Shown piece after piece: positions 16,796-25,748 of a DNA stretch of 64,000 nucleotides. The stretch comes from UBA946 sp031550725 (GTDB taxonomy: Bacteria; Bacillota; Clostridia; Oscillospirales; Ruminococcaceae). Positions within the stretch are counted from its first letter, which is position 1, and every line of letters starts with the position of its first letter. The position numbers and the translations under genes were made by a program. A model generated the notes under the pieces. The model searched no databases, was not told the origin of the DNA, and saw only the letters and a list, made by a program, of their open reading frames with translations. The stretch spans positions 111,097 to 175,096 of the forward strand of contig JAVBOH010000014.1 of the NCBI GenBank assembly GCA_031550725.1, given 5' to 3'.

Positions 16796-19165
16796 ATGAG
16801 TAATTCTGAATTTATTTCTGCTAAAAAATCAGCACTTGAAAAATATTTCGGCAGACTTAATGATATGCAAAAGCAGGCTGTTTTTACTGTAAATGGTCCT
16901 GTTCTTATTCTTGCGGGAGCTGGCAGCGGTAAAACCTCTGTGCTTGTAAATCGTATTATTAACATGGTCAGGTTTGGAAATGCCTATAACGATATTTCCG
17001 ATAGAAATGATATTTCTGCGGATGATATTGCTTTTCTTAATAATTATGATGGCAGTACTGATGAAATGATGATTTCAAAGCTTGCTGATTTAGTTTCATG
17101 GAACACTATTAAGCCTTGGAACATCCTCGCTATTACCTTTACAAACAAAGCAGCTGGAGAGCTTAAAGAACGTCTTGAAACAGCACTCGGAACTTGTGCT
17201 GATGATGTTAATGCATCCACTTTCCACTCCGCTTGTATGCGAATTCTGCGCCGTGATATTGAAAGACTTGGCTATCAGAGCAACTTTACTATTTATGACA
17301 GTGATGACAGTCAGCGACTGCTAAAAAGCTGTTATGACCCGCTTGATATTAATGATAAGCAGTTTCCGCCAAAATCAATAGCTAATGTTATTTCTAGTGC
17401 AAAGGACAAGCTTATATCCACTGCTGTTTTTGAGGCTCACGCTGTTGGTGATTATAGAAAATCTGCAATTGCAAAGCTTTATAAAGAATATCAAAGAAGG
17501 CTTAAAGCTGCTAATGCTGTTGATTTTGATGATATTATAAGCCTTACAGTACAGCTTTTTGAAGAAAATCCTGATGTACTTGAATTTTATCGCAACAGAT
17601 ATAAATATGTTATGGTTGATGAATATCAGGACACCAATCAGGCACAGTATAAGCTTGTTTCACTGCTTGCAAGCAAGCATGGCAACCTTTGTGTTGTTGG
17701 TGATGATGACCAGTCAATATATAAATTCAGAGGTGCTACAATCGAAAACATCTTGAATTTTGAAGATGAATTTGATAATTCAACGGTTATTCGTCTTGAG
17801 CAGAATTATCGTTCCACACAGAATATTTTAAATGCTGCTAACTCTGTTGTAAGCCACAACACTTCTCGAAAAGACAAAAAATTATGGACTGCATACGGTG
17901 AGGGTGAAAAGGTTACACTATGTAAAGTATTTGATGAAGCCGCTGAATCAAGATTTATTGCTGACCAAATTCTTGATGGTATCAAAAATGGTAGAAGTTA
18001 TAAGGATTTTGCAATTTTATACCGTATGAATGCACAGTCAAACAGTCTTGAAAAAGCTTTCACTTTAAGTGGTTTGCAATACCGTGTTATCGGTGGATTG
18101 AGGTTCTATGACCGTAAAGAAATTCGTGATATGGTTGCATATTTGTCTGTGCTTAACAATGACCGTGATATGCTTAGATTTAAGCGTATTATTAATGAGC
18201 CTAAACGTGGCATCGGTGACGCTACTGTTGCTTTAATTGAGCAAATGGCTGTTGATATGAATGAATCTCCTATCTTCATTATGAAAAATTCAACTGAATA
18301 TCCTATGCTTTCAAAAAAAGCTTCGTCATTGGTTAAGGTTGCTGAAATGTTTGAAGAATTAAGAATTATCTCCGAAACTAAGCCGCTTGATGAACTTCTT
18401 GATGCCATCCTCATTAAAACTGGATATAAAAGATATATGGACACTCTTGGTGACGAGGGTGAGGGTCGTATGGAGAATATTAACGAGTTGAAGTCTAATA
18501 TGGTTTCCTATATGGAAAGTAAACCTGAGGGTGAGGAATACAGCCTTTCAGAATTCTTGGAGGAAATTTCACTTTATACCGACGCTGACAGACTTGATTC
18601 CAGTGCTGATGCAGTTTCACTAATGACTATGCATTCAGCAAAGGGGCTTGAATTCCCTGTTGTATTTATTGCCGGTGCAGAGGAGGGTATTTTCCCTAGC
18701 ACAAGAAGTTTTGATAACCCTGATGATATCGAGGAAGAACGCAGACTTGCTTATGTTGCGATTACTCGTGCAAAAGAGAAACTGTATATTACTCATGCTT
18801 CTCAGCGTATGCTTTTTGGCTCAACTAACAGAAATACTGTATCCCGTTTTATTCGTGAAATACCAAAAGAATATCTCGATAAAAATGATAAAACTGTGAA
18901 ACTTACTGCTCAAAGTGATGATATTATCACATCAACAAAGAGTATGTCACTTCAAAGTCAGATTGCTATTAATAAAACCCAACAAGCTAAGAAAAATAAT
19001 ACTGCTGATTTTACAGCAGGTGACAGGGTTAAGCATAATGTTTTTGGTGAGGGTACCATTATCTCCGCAAAAGCTATGTCTAACGACATGATGCTTGAGG
19101 TTGCTTTTGACACTATCGGAACTAAAAAACTTATGGCTAATTTCGCTAAGATTACAAAAATATAA
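16796..19165 (+). CDS. pcrA: UvrD/PcrA-type ATP-dependent DNA helicase
   Basis: A 789-residue superfamily 1 3'-5' DNA helicase acting in repair, rolling-circle replication and clearing of RecA or stalled RNA polymerase. The motifs appear in order: Walker A GAGSGKTSVLVNRI, TFTNKAAGELKERL, Walker B DEYQDTNQAQYKL, GDDDQSIYKFRGA, EQNYRST, TMHSAKGLEFPVVFI and YVAITRAKEKL. The C-terminal ~50 residues (GDRVKHNVFGEGTI) are the Tudor-like module of PcrA that contacts RNA polymerase. An extra ~35-residue insert (residues ~60-100) follows motif I. ATG 16796 has GGAGGG upstream. Confidence 0.93.
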   Translation: MSNSEFISAKKSALEKYFGRLNDMQKQAVFTVNGPVLILAGAGSGKTSVLVNRIINMVRFGNAYNDISDRNDISADDIAFLNNYDGSTDEMMISKLADLVSWNTIKPWNILAITFTNKAAGELKERLETALGTCADDVNASTFHSACMRILRRDIERLGYQSNFTIYDSDDSQRLLKSCYDPLDINDKQFPPKSIANVISSAKDKLISTAVFEAHAVGDYRKSAIAKLYKEYQRRLKAANAVDFDDIISLTVQLFEENPDVLEFYRNRYKYVMVDEYQDTNQAQYKLVSLLASKHGNLCVVGDDDQSIYKFRGATIENILNFEDEFDNSTVIRLEQNYRSTQNILNAANSVVSHNTSRKDKKLWTAYGEGEKVTLCKVFDEAAESRFIADQILDGIKNGRSYKDFAILYRMNAQSNSLEKAFTLSGLQYRVIGGLRFYDRKEIRDMVAYLSVLNNDRDMLRFKRIINEPKRGIGDATVALIEQMAVDMNESPIFIMKNSTEYPMLSKKASSLVKVAEMFEELRIISETKPLDELLDAILIKTGYKRYMDTLGDEGEGRMENINELKSNMVSYMESKPEGEEYSLSEFLEEISLYTDADRLDSSADAVSLMTMHSAKGLEFPVVFIAGAEEGIFPSTRSFDNPDDIEEERRLAYVAITRAKEKLYITHASQRMLFGSTNRNTVSRFIREIPKEYLDKNDKTVKLTAQSDDIITSTKSMSLQSQIAINKTQQAKKNNTADFTAGDRVKHNVFGEGTIISAKAMSNDMMLEVAFDTIGTKKLMANFAKITKI

Positions 19166-19199
19166 ATACGCATAACCTCGAAAGGACAAAATTTTTAAG

Positions 19200-21455
19200 A
19201 TGAAAAAACAAGACATGATTACAAAGTCGATACCACAGATTTTTAAGGATAATATTTGCACGCTGTTCAATCTTTTGAATTTCCTGATTGCTGTTGCACT
19301 TGCTTGCGTTGGCGCATGGTCGAATATGTTCTTCATTTGTATCATTATTCTTAACATTACCATCGGTATCTTTCAAGAGATTAAAGCCAAAAAACTTGTT
19401 GAAGAACTGTCACTCTTGTCTATTCCGTATGCTGATGTTTTGCGTGATGGCAAGGAAATGCATATTTCTATTAACGAGGTTGAAACAGGTGATATTCTTC
19501 TGCTTTCAAGCGGTAATCAGATTTGTGCCGATTGTATTGTTATTTCAGGTGAGATGGAGGTTAACGAATCACTACTTACCGGTGAATCCGACCCTATTGT
19601 AAAAAAATCTGGTGATTCACTTCTTTCAGGCAGTGCTGTTATCAGCGGTAAATGTGAGGCTAAAGCTATTCATACTGGCAATGATAATTATGCATCGCAA
19701 ATAGCAAATGAAGTTAAAAAGATGAAAAAGCAAAGCTCAGAGCTTGTTTCATCAATGCGTAAGGTTACTAAGCTGACAGGTTTTTTCATTGTACCGCTTG
19801 GTATTATGCTCTTTCTTGAAGCATTTTTACTTCGTCATGACAGCATATTTGATTCCGTTGTCAATACTTCAGCCGGACTCTTGGGTATGCTCCCAAAAGG
19901 ACTTTTCCTTCTAATCAGTATTGGACTTGCATCAGGTATTATTAGGCTTTCTCAGAAAAAAGTTCTTGTACAGGATTTATATTCGCTTGAATCCCTTGCT
20001 CATGTTGATGTGCTTTGTCTAGATAAGACAGGTACACTTACTGAAGGGCGAATGATGATCGAAAAAGTTATATCACTTGATAATGATATTCCATTTGGCA
20101 AGCTTATCGGCAGCTTTTTAAAGATTACTGATGATAATAACGCAACATTTATGGCGCTTAGAGATTATTTTTCACCTAATGATGAATATAAATTTATATC
20201 AAAAATACCATTTTCTTCGGACAGAAAATGGAGTTCGGCTACATTCGAAAATGGCACTACACTTGTTATCGGAGCTCCTGAAAAGTTGTCAAGTGGTTAT
20301 GTTGATGATAGTATTTCAAGTGAAATATCAAATGGAAAAAGGGTTCTTCTTGCAGGTATTGTTAATGGTGATGTTACTAAGGATAGTAAATTTGATAATA
20401 TAAAAATAATCGCTGGTATTGTGATTATTGACCCTGTAAGAAAGAATGCAAAGGATACTATTGCTTATTTTATTGAGCAAGGTGTTGATATTAAGATTAT
20501 TTCGGGTGATAACCCGTTGACTGTTTCTTCTGTTGCTACGACAGCAGGTGTGCCAAATGCATCAAAATATATTGATATGTCAGTTGTGAATGACAACGAT
20601 TTATCTGGTATTGTGAATGAATACTCAGTGTTCGGACGTGTTACCCCACAGCAAAAACGTATGCTTGTTAATGCACTTCAAGAGCAAGGACACAAGGTTG
20701 CTATGACTGGTGATGGTGTCAATGACTTGCTCGCTATGAAAGAATCGGACTGCTCAATTGCGGTTGGCAGCGGCAGTGATGCAGCAAGACAATCCGCAAA
20801 GCTTGTTTTACTGGAGTCAGATTTTGGTGTTCTGCGTGATGTTCTCGCAGAAGGCAGACGTGTTGTAAATAACGTAACCAAATCTGCTGGAGTATTCTTT
20901 ATTAAGACACTTTATTCTATTGCATTATGCTTATTCTGTATTATTTTTAATAAGGAATTCACATTCCTGCCAATTCAAATTACATTAATCGACTTAGCTA
21001 TTGAGGGTTACCCTGCATTTTTTCTATCCTTTGAGCCAAATGACCGTAAAGTCAAAGGAAAATTTTTGTATACAGCGATTATGAAAGCACTTCCAAATGC
21101 AATTTCAATAGTGCTTTTTTATATCGTAATTACAAGCATTTCAGCCACTCTAGGACTTAATGACGGGCAGCTAAATTTTGTTCTATACACCGTTATTGGT
21201 GCTATGGGTATTGATGCTGTGGTAAAATCCTGTTATCCTTTCAACAAGCTTAGATTATTCTTGGCTGCAACAACATCCGTTGGTTTCTATACGGCTATGA
21301 TTTTATTCCATACAATACTCCATTTACCATTCCCTGATATGAATTTAATCGTAATAAGTGTCATAATGGTCGCAGCAAGTGTTTTAATAGAAAGAATAAT
21401 AACACTTGTTAGCAGAAAACTCATAAAAAAGAAGATTAAGAACTTGTCTTCATAA
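19200..21455 (+). CDS. Cation-transporting P-type ATPase, CtpE-like
   Basis: A 751-residue membrane ATPase with actuator TGES (~residue 128), phosphorylation DKTGTLT (D275) and hinge MTGDGVNDLLAMKESDCSIAV. The domain order and LSQKKVLVQDLYSLESLAHVDVLC match the group containing mycobacterial CtpE, a Ca2+ uptake pump. The transmembrane-4 motif, usually PEGL in P2-type pumps, reads PKGL here (P232-L235), so the acidic ion ligand is replaced by Lys. The N-terminus is short with no metal-binding domain. It lies 34 bases after pcrA behind GAAAGGA and ends at a strong terminator. The transported ion is uncertain. Confidence 0.85.
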   Translation: MKKQDMITKSIPQIFKDNICTLFNLLNFLIAVALACVGAWSNMFFICIIILNITIGIFQEIKAKKLVEELSLLSIPYADVLRDGKEMHISINEVETGDILLLSSGNQICADCIVISGEMEVNESLLTGESDPIVKKSGDSLLSGSAVISGKCEAKAIHTGNDNYASQIANEVKKMKKQSSELVSSMRKVTKLTGFFIVPLGIMLFLEAFLLRHDSIFDSVVNTSAGLLGMLPKGLFLLISIGLASGIIRLSQKKVLVQDLYSLESLAHVDVLCLDKTGTLTEGRMMIEKVISLDNDIPFGKLIGSFLKITDDNNATFMALRDYFSPNDEYKFISKIPFSSDRKWSSATFENGTTLVIGAPEKLSSGYVDDSISSEISNGKRVLLAGIVNGDVTKDSKFDNIKIIAGIVIIDPVRKNAKDTIAYFIEQGVDIKIISGDNPLTVSSVATTAGVPNASKYIDMSVVNDNDLSGIVNEYSVFGRVTPQQKRMLVNALQEQGHKVAMTGDGVNDLLAMKESDCSIAVGSGSDAARQSAKLVLLESDFGVLRDVLAEGRRVVNNVTKSAGVFFIKTLYSIALCLFCIIFNKEFTFLPIQITLIDLAIEGYPAFFLSFEPNDRKVKGKFLYTAIMKALPNAISIVLFYIVITSISATLGLNDGQLNFVLYTVIGAMGIDAVVKSCYPFNKLRLFLAATTSVGFYTAMILFHTILHLPFPDMNLIVISVIMVAASVLIERIITLVSRKLIKKKIKNLSS

Positions 21456-21485
21456 GGATTGTGAAGACGAGTTCTAACAATCAAA

Positions 21486-21530
21486 AACAGCGAAACGGTA
21501 TGTTAAATAACCGTTTCGCTGTTAATTTTT
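21486..21530. terminator. Bidirectional terminator between the P-type ATPase and TPR genes
   Basis: AACAGCGAAACGGT (21486-21499) and ACCGTTTCGCTGTT (21510-21523) form a perfect 14-bp stem; T-run on the plus side and A-rich flank on the other, suiting both convergent genes. Confidence 0.85.
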
Positions 21531-22192
21531 TATCTCTTGCTTTTTATATCATTAATTCTCTCACGAACAACATCACATTGCTTATAATCAAGCTCACTTG
21601 CTCTCATTAATGCATCATCCGATTCGTCATATCTATATAACATTGCATATGATATCGCTAGGTATGCATATGCATATGGGTTTTTACATGGCTGTTCAGG
21701 TGAATATTCAATTGCTTTCTCTAAATATTCAGTGGCAGATACAGCTTTACCGGTAGTAATATAATAATGTCCCAAATTTACATAAAATAAAACAGAATTT
21801 TGATTTTTCGGGTCATTCAGCAAGGCTTTTTCATATGCCTCTCCTGCTTTTTCAATTTCACCCATCGATGCATAGCTTACACCTAAGTTAACCAAACTGT
21901 TGAAGTCATCAGGTTTATCAACAAGCACAGTTTTATATGCTTCAATAGAGCCGTTATAATCTTCAAGCTTATACTTAACCCCACCAATAGTATAATATAA
22001 ATCCACTGTATCATAATCTTTTATGCCATATTTCACAGCAAGATTTAAATTTTCAAGTGCAGTTTCATAATTACCCTTTTCAAATTCATCTTCACCTAGC
22101 TCAGCATATTTGTCGCCTCTGCCGCTGCAACCCGTCATTGAAATAGTTAATGCAGCTATTAATGAAAATAATATTAATTTGTTTTTTTTCAT
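21530..22192 (-). CDS. Tetratricopeptide-repeat lipoprotein
   Basis: A 220-residue exported protein with signal peptide MKKNKLILFSLIAAL and lipobox MTGC, so lipid-anchored outside the membrane. Residues ~28-200 hold about five TPR units (for example GEDEFEKGNYETALENLNLA and VNLGVSYASMGEIEKAGEAY), a scaffold for protein-protein contact. ATG 22192 has the better spacing from AAGGAG than ATG 22198. A sigma-A promoter lies at 22241-22269. The partner is unknown. Confidence 0.85.
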   Translation of the reverse strand: MKKNKLILFSLIAALTISMTGCSGRGDKYAELGEDEFEKGNYETALENLNLAVKYGIKDYDTVDLYYTIGGVKYKLEDYNGSIEAYKTVLVDKPDDFNSLVNLGVSYASMGEIEKAGEAYEKALLNDPKNQNSVLFYVNLGHYYITTGKAVSATEYLEKAIEYSPEQPCKNPYAYAYLAISYAMLYRYDESDDALMRASELDYKQCDVVRERINDIKSKR

Positions 22193-22240
22193 ATACATTA
22201 ACTCCTTTCACTTACGAATGCAATAAAATACATTATTTAA

Positions 22241-22269
22241 ATTATACCATATTTTGTATTATATTTCAA
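22241..22269 (-). promoter_or_regulatory. Promoter of the TPR lipoprotein gene
   Basis: On the minus strand, TTGAAA (22264-22269), a 17-base spacer and TATAAT (22241-22246). Confidence 0.7.
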
Positions 22270-22412
22270 CCGTGTTTTTAAATAAATTTTATTTTAATCA
22301 ATAAGTATTATACCACATTTATTTACAAATGTAAACAGATAAACAAAATTCAATTATTTTATCTGTATATTCACCTCACGTTTTTGTGTCGTTTACTTGA
22401 CTTCTGCATAAA

Positions 22413-22518
22413 CTAAATTAAGCGGTTTCGTATAAAACCAATTTAGCAAGGTGGTATATGAATACTAACCTAAAAGGTTAGTATTTTTATACCCGTAGGG
22501 GAGCTTTGCTTTTTTTTG
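22413..22518 (+). other. Unexplained structured element in the 495-base gap before rpe
   Basis: Three consecutive helices can be read: CTAAATT 22413-22419 with AATTTAG 22440-22446, enclosing GGTTT/AAACC; GGTAT 22453-22457 with ATACC 22489-22493; and within it AATACTAACC 22461-22470 with GGTTAGTATT 22476-22485. GCAA (22446-22449) can close with TTGC (22506-22509) just before nine T (22510-22518). This suggests a small structured RNA ending in a U-run. No family is recognised, no clear promoter precedes it, and the strand is uncertain. The rest of the gap is AT-rich with only promoter-like sequence. Confidence 0.4.
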
Positions 22519-22548
22519 TTTTTATATTTCCGTTTTTATATAGATTTA

Positions 22549-22592
22549 GGTCAAATACCATTTTTTTTGGTATTTGACCTTGATTTTTTTGT
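22549..22592. terminator. Strong hairpin terminator upstream of rpe
   Basis: GGTCAAATACCA (22549-22560), eight T, then TGGTATTTGACC to 22579, followed by TTGATTTTTTT. No gene ends nearby, so it must terminate a non-coding transcript on the plus strand. Confidence 0.6.
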
Positions 22593-22693
22593 GAATATAT
22601 TATATAATAATTTAGTATGGTATATTGTTTCATATTTTAATGATATATATAACAGTAATCTATTTATAATATAATTATTCTGGGAGGATTTTT

Positions 22694-23338
22694 GTGAATA
22701 CAATTGTTTCAGCTTCTATTTTAAGCGCAGATTTATGCAACCTTGAAAGAGATATAAAAAATGTCGAGGACAATGGCTGTGAATATATTCATTTTGATGT
22801 TATGGACGGTGTTTTCGTTGATAATATAAGTTATGGTATTCCCGTTTTAAAGTCAGTATCAAAGGTTTGCAAGGGCGTTCTTGATGTTCACCTTATGATT
22901 ATCGACCCGCTTAAATATATTGATGCTTTTGCTGCGAATGGTGCGGATATTATTACTTTTCATTATGAATCAAATTCAAACGTTCAGGATACTATTAATG
23001 CTATAAAAAAATGCAGTAAAAAAGTTGGTATTTCGATAAAGCCAAACACTCCTGTTGACGTTCTTTTGCCATACTTGAATGACCTTGACATGATTTTGAT
23101 TATGACTGTTGAACCCGGTTTCGGCGGACAAGGATTTATTTATGAAACACTTGATAAAATTAGTACGCTGTCGAAAATTATAAAAGAAAAAGGACTTGTC
23201 GTTCCTATTCAGGTTGACGGTGGTATTAATGCTGAAACTGCAAAGCTTGTAAAGGATGCGGGGGCAGAAATTTTAGTTGCTGGTTCATATATTTTCGGTG
23301 CAAAAAAATTATCTGAAGCTATAAATTCTTTGAGATAA
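22694..23338 (+). CDS. rpe: Ribulose-phosphate 3-epimerase
   Basis: Interconverts ribulose 5-phosphate and xylulose 5-phosphate in the pentose phosphate pathway, supplying erythrose 4-phosphate for aromatic synthesis. The 214-residue TIM barrel has SASILSADLCNLERDI, FDVMDGVFVDNISYG, DVHLMI, TVEPGFGGQGF and QVDGGINAETAKL, covering the metal-binding and catalytic residues. It begins with GTG 22694 behind GGGAGGA. It stands alone, not in a thiamine or ribosome-assembly cluster. Confidence 0.95.
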   Translation: MNTIVSASILSADLCNLERDIKNVEDNGCEYIHFDVMDGVFVDNISYGIPVLKSVSKVCKGVLDVHLMIIDPLKYIDAFAANGADIITFHYESNSNVQDTINAIKKCSKKVGISIKPNTPVDVLLPYLNDLDMILIMTVEPGFGGQGFIYETLDKISTLSKIIKEKGLVVPIQVDGGINAETAKLVKDAGAEILVAGSYIFGAKKLSEAINSLR

Positions 23339-23345
23339 TTCTTTT

Positions 23346-23903
23346 TTACACTATTTCGGTTAATCGGTCTATTGTGCTTTCACTTGAAATGCAGCTGTAA
23401 TGCTCTTTTACATATGAACTGTTAATTTCACCGCTGCTTATTGGTACTGTGATTTTTGTCAGGTAGCTTTTCAAAAAGCGCATATATTTTGTGTCAAAGC
23501 TTATTATCAGAAAAAATCCGATGTCATTGTGGTATAATGATGAATTGCATTTGAAAAGGCTATTTATCGGCGAAAAATCATGTGCCATCTTAAATAAATT
23601 ATCAATGTTATCAAAAAAATAGATATACTCATTTTCACCATTTTCATTTGTATCATCCTCGGTGTCAAACGATATATATATTAAACAGCCTGAGTTTTTT
23701 GTGGGTAACAGTTCAAGATACAGCGATTTGTCCGCAAGGGCTGTGCCTGTTTCAAATTCTATTTTTTCGATTATATCCATGAACATGAATTTTGTTTTGG
23801 CATTATCTTTATTTATCTGACTATAAAGCAAATTATACTTTTGTAAATCTTTTTTGTCAAGATTTACTTTTATGGACTGACTGCTTAAAATCTCATAATT
23901 CAT
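23346..23903 (-). CDS. MecA-like adaptor protein
   Basis: A 185-residue soluble protein. The N-terminal section (SQSIKVNLDKKDLQKYNLL) and the central ETGTALADKSLYLELLPTKN followed by GCLIYIS resemble the MecA/NegA family, adaptors that bring substrates to the ClpC-ClpP protease. The C-terminal half is divergent (ends with STIDRLTEIV). The start is ATG 23903; a TTG at 23921 overlaps the GAAAGG ribosome binding site. It is convergent with rpe, only 8 bases apart. The family call rests on weak similarity. Confidence 0.5.
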   Translation of the reverse strand: MNYEILSSQSIKVNLDKKDLQKYNLLYSQINKDNAKTKFMFMDIIEKIEFETGTALADKSLYLELLPTKNSGCLIYISFDTEDDTNENGENEYIYFFDNIDNLFKMAHDFSPINSLFKCNSSLYHNDIGFFLIISFDTKYMRFLKSYLTKITVPISSGEINSSYVKEHYSCISSESTIDRLTEIV

Positions 23904-23948
23904 TATATAATTACCTTTCAAAATGTATATATATAAGGGGATGTAAAT

Positions 23949-25001
23949 ATAAAACTTCTTAACAAAACAACAAAAACAGAATTGAGTGTTATGAATGATT
24001 TGTTGGTTATTTTAGTGACACTTTCTGTTTTATCAATATATTATTACGGTTTACGTGCTTTGATTGTATTGTTAATTTCAGTTATAACCTGTCAGGTTAC
24101 TGATATTATATGTTTAAAAGCTGTAAAAGTCAAAGAAAACGTAAACAATTTCACTTCCACTGCTGTTACCGGATTTATTATTGCATTAATGATGCCTGCA
24201 TCTGTTGTTTACCACTTTATTGTTATAACCTGTGTTTTCGCTATTATTATCGGTAAACACGCTTTTGGTGGTCATAAACGTGAAATTTTCAGTTCTGCCG
24301 CTGCTGCTTTTTTATTTGTGTCATTATGCTTTCCTGCTAATTTGCTTATATATCCAAAGCCATTTGATAAATTACCGACCTCATCGTCAGTTTCGCTTGA
24401 AACGCTTTTCAATGCATCAACTAAGTCACTTGATTCTGCAAATGATATTATGGATTTACTTATCGGCAAGGTTTATGGACCTATGGGTACAGGCTTTATT
24501 ATTATTCTTGCAGTATGTGCATTGATATTAATACTTAGACGTTCTGTATCTGCTATTTCCTTTTTCACTCAGATTATTATTATATCCGTATTTTCATTTT
24601 TTTATCTGGGCAGGGATTTATTAAGCCTTGTAAATTTACTTTGCGGTGGTATGCTTATTTTCGGTATTCTCTTTCTTTCATGTGATTTCAGGACTATACC
24701 CAAAACAAAGCTGTCAAGATTTATATATGGTGCTGTTGTTGCAATTTTATTTTTGATTTTTGAATTTTACAGTAAAACCGAAAATGCTATTATTTACGCT
24801 GTTATTATTTCCGCACCTATTGGCATTGAACTTGATAAAAGAGCTTTGTCATTTGCGGATATTCTTGATAAAAACAATTCAGGTCTTGCCGCAAGATTTA
24901 AAAGGCGGTTTATTAAACCTGTTAAAAGCATCAACGAAACTTTGCAGATTTTAGAGAGGAGCGGAGATATTGAGCAGTCAAACAAGGACAGAAATAATTG
25001 A
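23949..25001 (+). CDS. RnfD-like membrane protein, probable AUA start
   Basis: A ~350-residue polytopic protein resembling RnfD/NqrB, the flavin-carrying membrane subunit of the Rnf and Na+-NQR complexes. The frame extends in-frame upstream of TTG 23982 and ATG 23991 to give IKLLNKTTKTELSVMNDLLV, which matches the conserved KLLN opening of RnfD. AAGGGG lies 8 bases before ATA 23949, so initiation at AUA is likely; TTG 23982 has no ribosome binding site. The family motif SGAT around the covalent FMN threonine seems to be VSLET, keeping Ser and Thr. The gene overlaps the RnfE-like one by 32 bases. No rnfB, rnfC or rnfG is near. Confidence 0.7.
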   Translation: MKLLNKTTKTELSVMNDLLVILVTLSVLSIYYYGLRALIVLLISVITCQVTDIICLKAVKVKENVNNFTSTAVTGFIIALMMPASVVYHFIVITCVFAIIIGKHAFGGHKREIFSSAAAAFLFVSLCFPANLLIYPKPFDKLPTSSSVSLETLFNASTKSLDSANDIMDLLIGKVYGPMGTGFIIILAVCALILILRRSVSAISFFTQIIIISVFSFFYLGRDLLSLVNLLCGGMLIFGILFLSCDFRTIPKTKLSRFIYGAVVAILFLIFEFYSKTENAIIYAVIISAPIGIELDKRALSFADILDKNNSGLAARFKRRFIKPVKSINETLQILERSGDIEQSNKDRNN

Positions 25002-25614
25002 TGATACTTCTAAAACATCCAAAAGAACATCGATTTTCAATAACCTTTTAAAGAAAAACCCTGTTCTTGTCGGCGGTATGGTTATCGCTCCTATTGCAGT
25101 ATATGCAACTACCTTTGAAAAAGCCTTGATTTTAGTTCTGACATTTTCGATTATAACCTATTTTACTTTGATAATCTCGTCTTTTATTCCTAAAAAAATT
25201 CTTTATACGATTCGTATCATTTTATATACATTAATCGGCTCATTGGTTTATGTTCCAACAGCTATAATTTTGAATTATCTTATCCCTGATGCAATTACAG
25301 ATATGGGCGTGTACTTCCCACTTTTAATCACTAATTCATTCATTGTTTCACGTTCTGAAACCATGTTTTTCCTAGAAAGCAAGTCGAGAATGCTTTTGGA
25401 CGTCATTTTCTGTATTATCGGATATGACTTGGCTGTGCTTTTATTCGGATTTTTACGTGAGATTATTTCAACTGGTGAGATTAACGGCAAAATCCTTGCT
25501 GCACCTATTGTTTTTAATATATTTGAGCATCCTTTCGGCGGTTTTATACTATTAGGTATTTTCGCTGCTGTATTTAGATTTTTACTTTTTATCATTAATG
25601 AAATTAAATCATAA
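24970..25614 (+). CDS. RnfE-like membrane protein lacking the cluster cysteines
   Basis: A 214-residue polytopic protein of the RnfE/NqrD family, with NNLLKKNPVLVGGMV, LLITNSFIVSRSE and a C-terminal HPFGGFILLGIFAA. In functional RnfE and NqrD a Cys in the first transmembrane segment and a Cys in the ITNC motif coordinate an intramembrane [2Fe-2S] cluster; here these positions read Ala40 and Ser123. It starts at TTG 24970, 8 bases behind AGGAG, inside the end of the RnfD-like gene. Homology to the family is clear; electron transfer by the standard route is doubtful. Confidence 0.75.
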   Translation: MSSQTRTEIIDDTSKTSKRTSIFNNLLKKNPVLVGGMVIAPIAVYATTFEKALILVLTFSIITYFTLIISSFIPKKILYTIRIILYTLIGSLVYVPTAIILNYLIPDAITDMGVYFPLLITNSFIVSRSETMFFLESKSRMLLDVIFCIIGYDLAVLLFGFLREIISTGEINGKILAAPIVFNIFEHPFGGFILLGIFAAVFRFLLFIINEIKS

Positions 25615-25694
25615 TAACTTTTTCTAAGGAGAAAGTTTGAAACAAATAAAAAAACAAATAGAATAACCAAAGAACTTCGAAGAAATTCTTTCGA

Positions 25695-25742
25695 GCCCAT
25701 GCAAACACATTTCATGGAGCTTTGTAACAAGGAGGCATGGGC
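25695..25742 (+). promoter_or_regulatory. Hairpin covering the RnfA-like translation start
   Basis: GCCCATGC (25695-25702) and GCATGGGC (25735-25742) are perfect 8-base arms. The 3' arm directly follows AAGGAG and contains the first in-frame ATG. Formation would hide the start region, suggesting translational control of the third Rnf-like subunit. Confidence 0.45.
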
Positions 25743-25748
25743 ATAATT

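Noticed and set aside
22447..22518. T-box riboswitch
   Set aside because: GGTGGTA resembles the T-box sequence, but there is no specifier loop, no AGNGG-type region, and the downstream gene is rpe.
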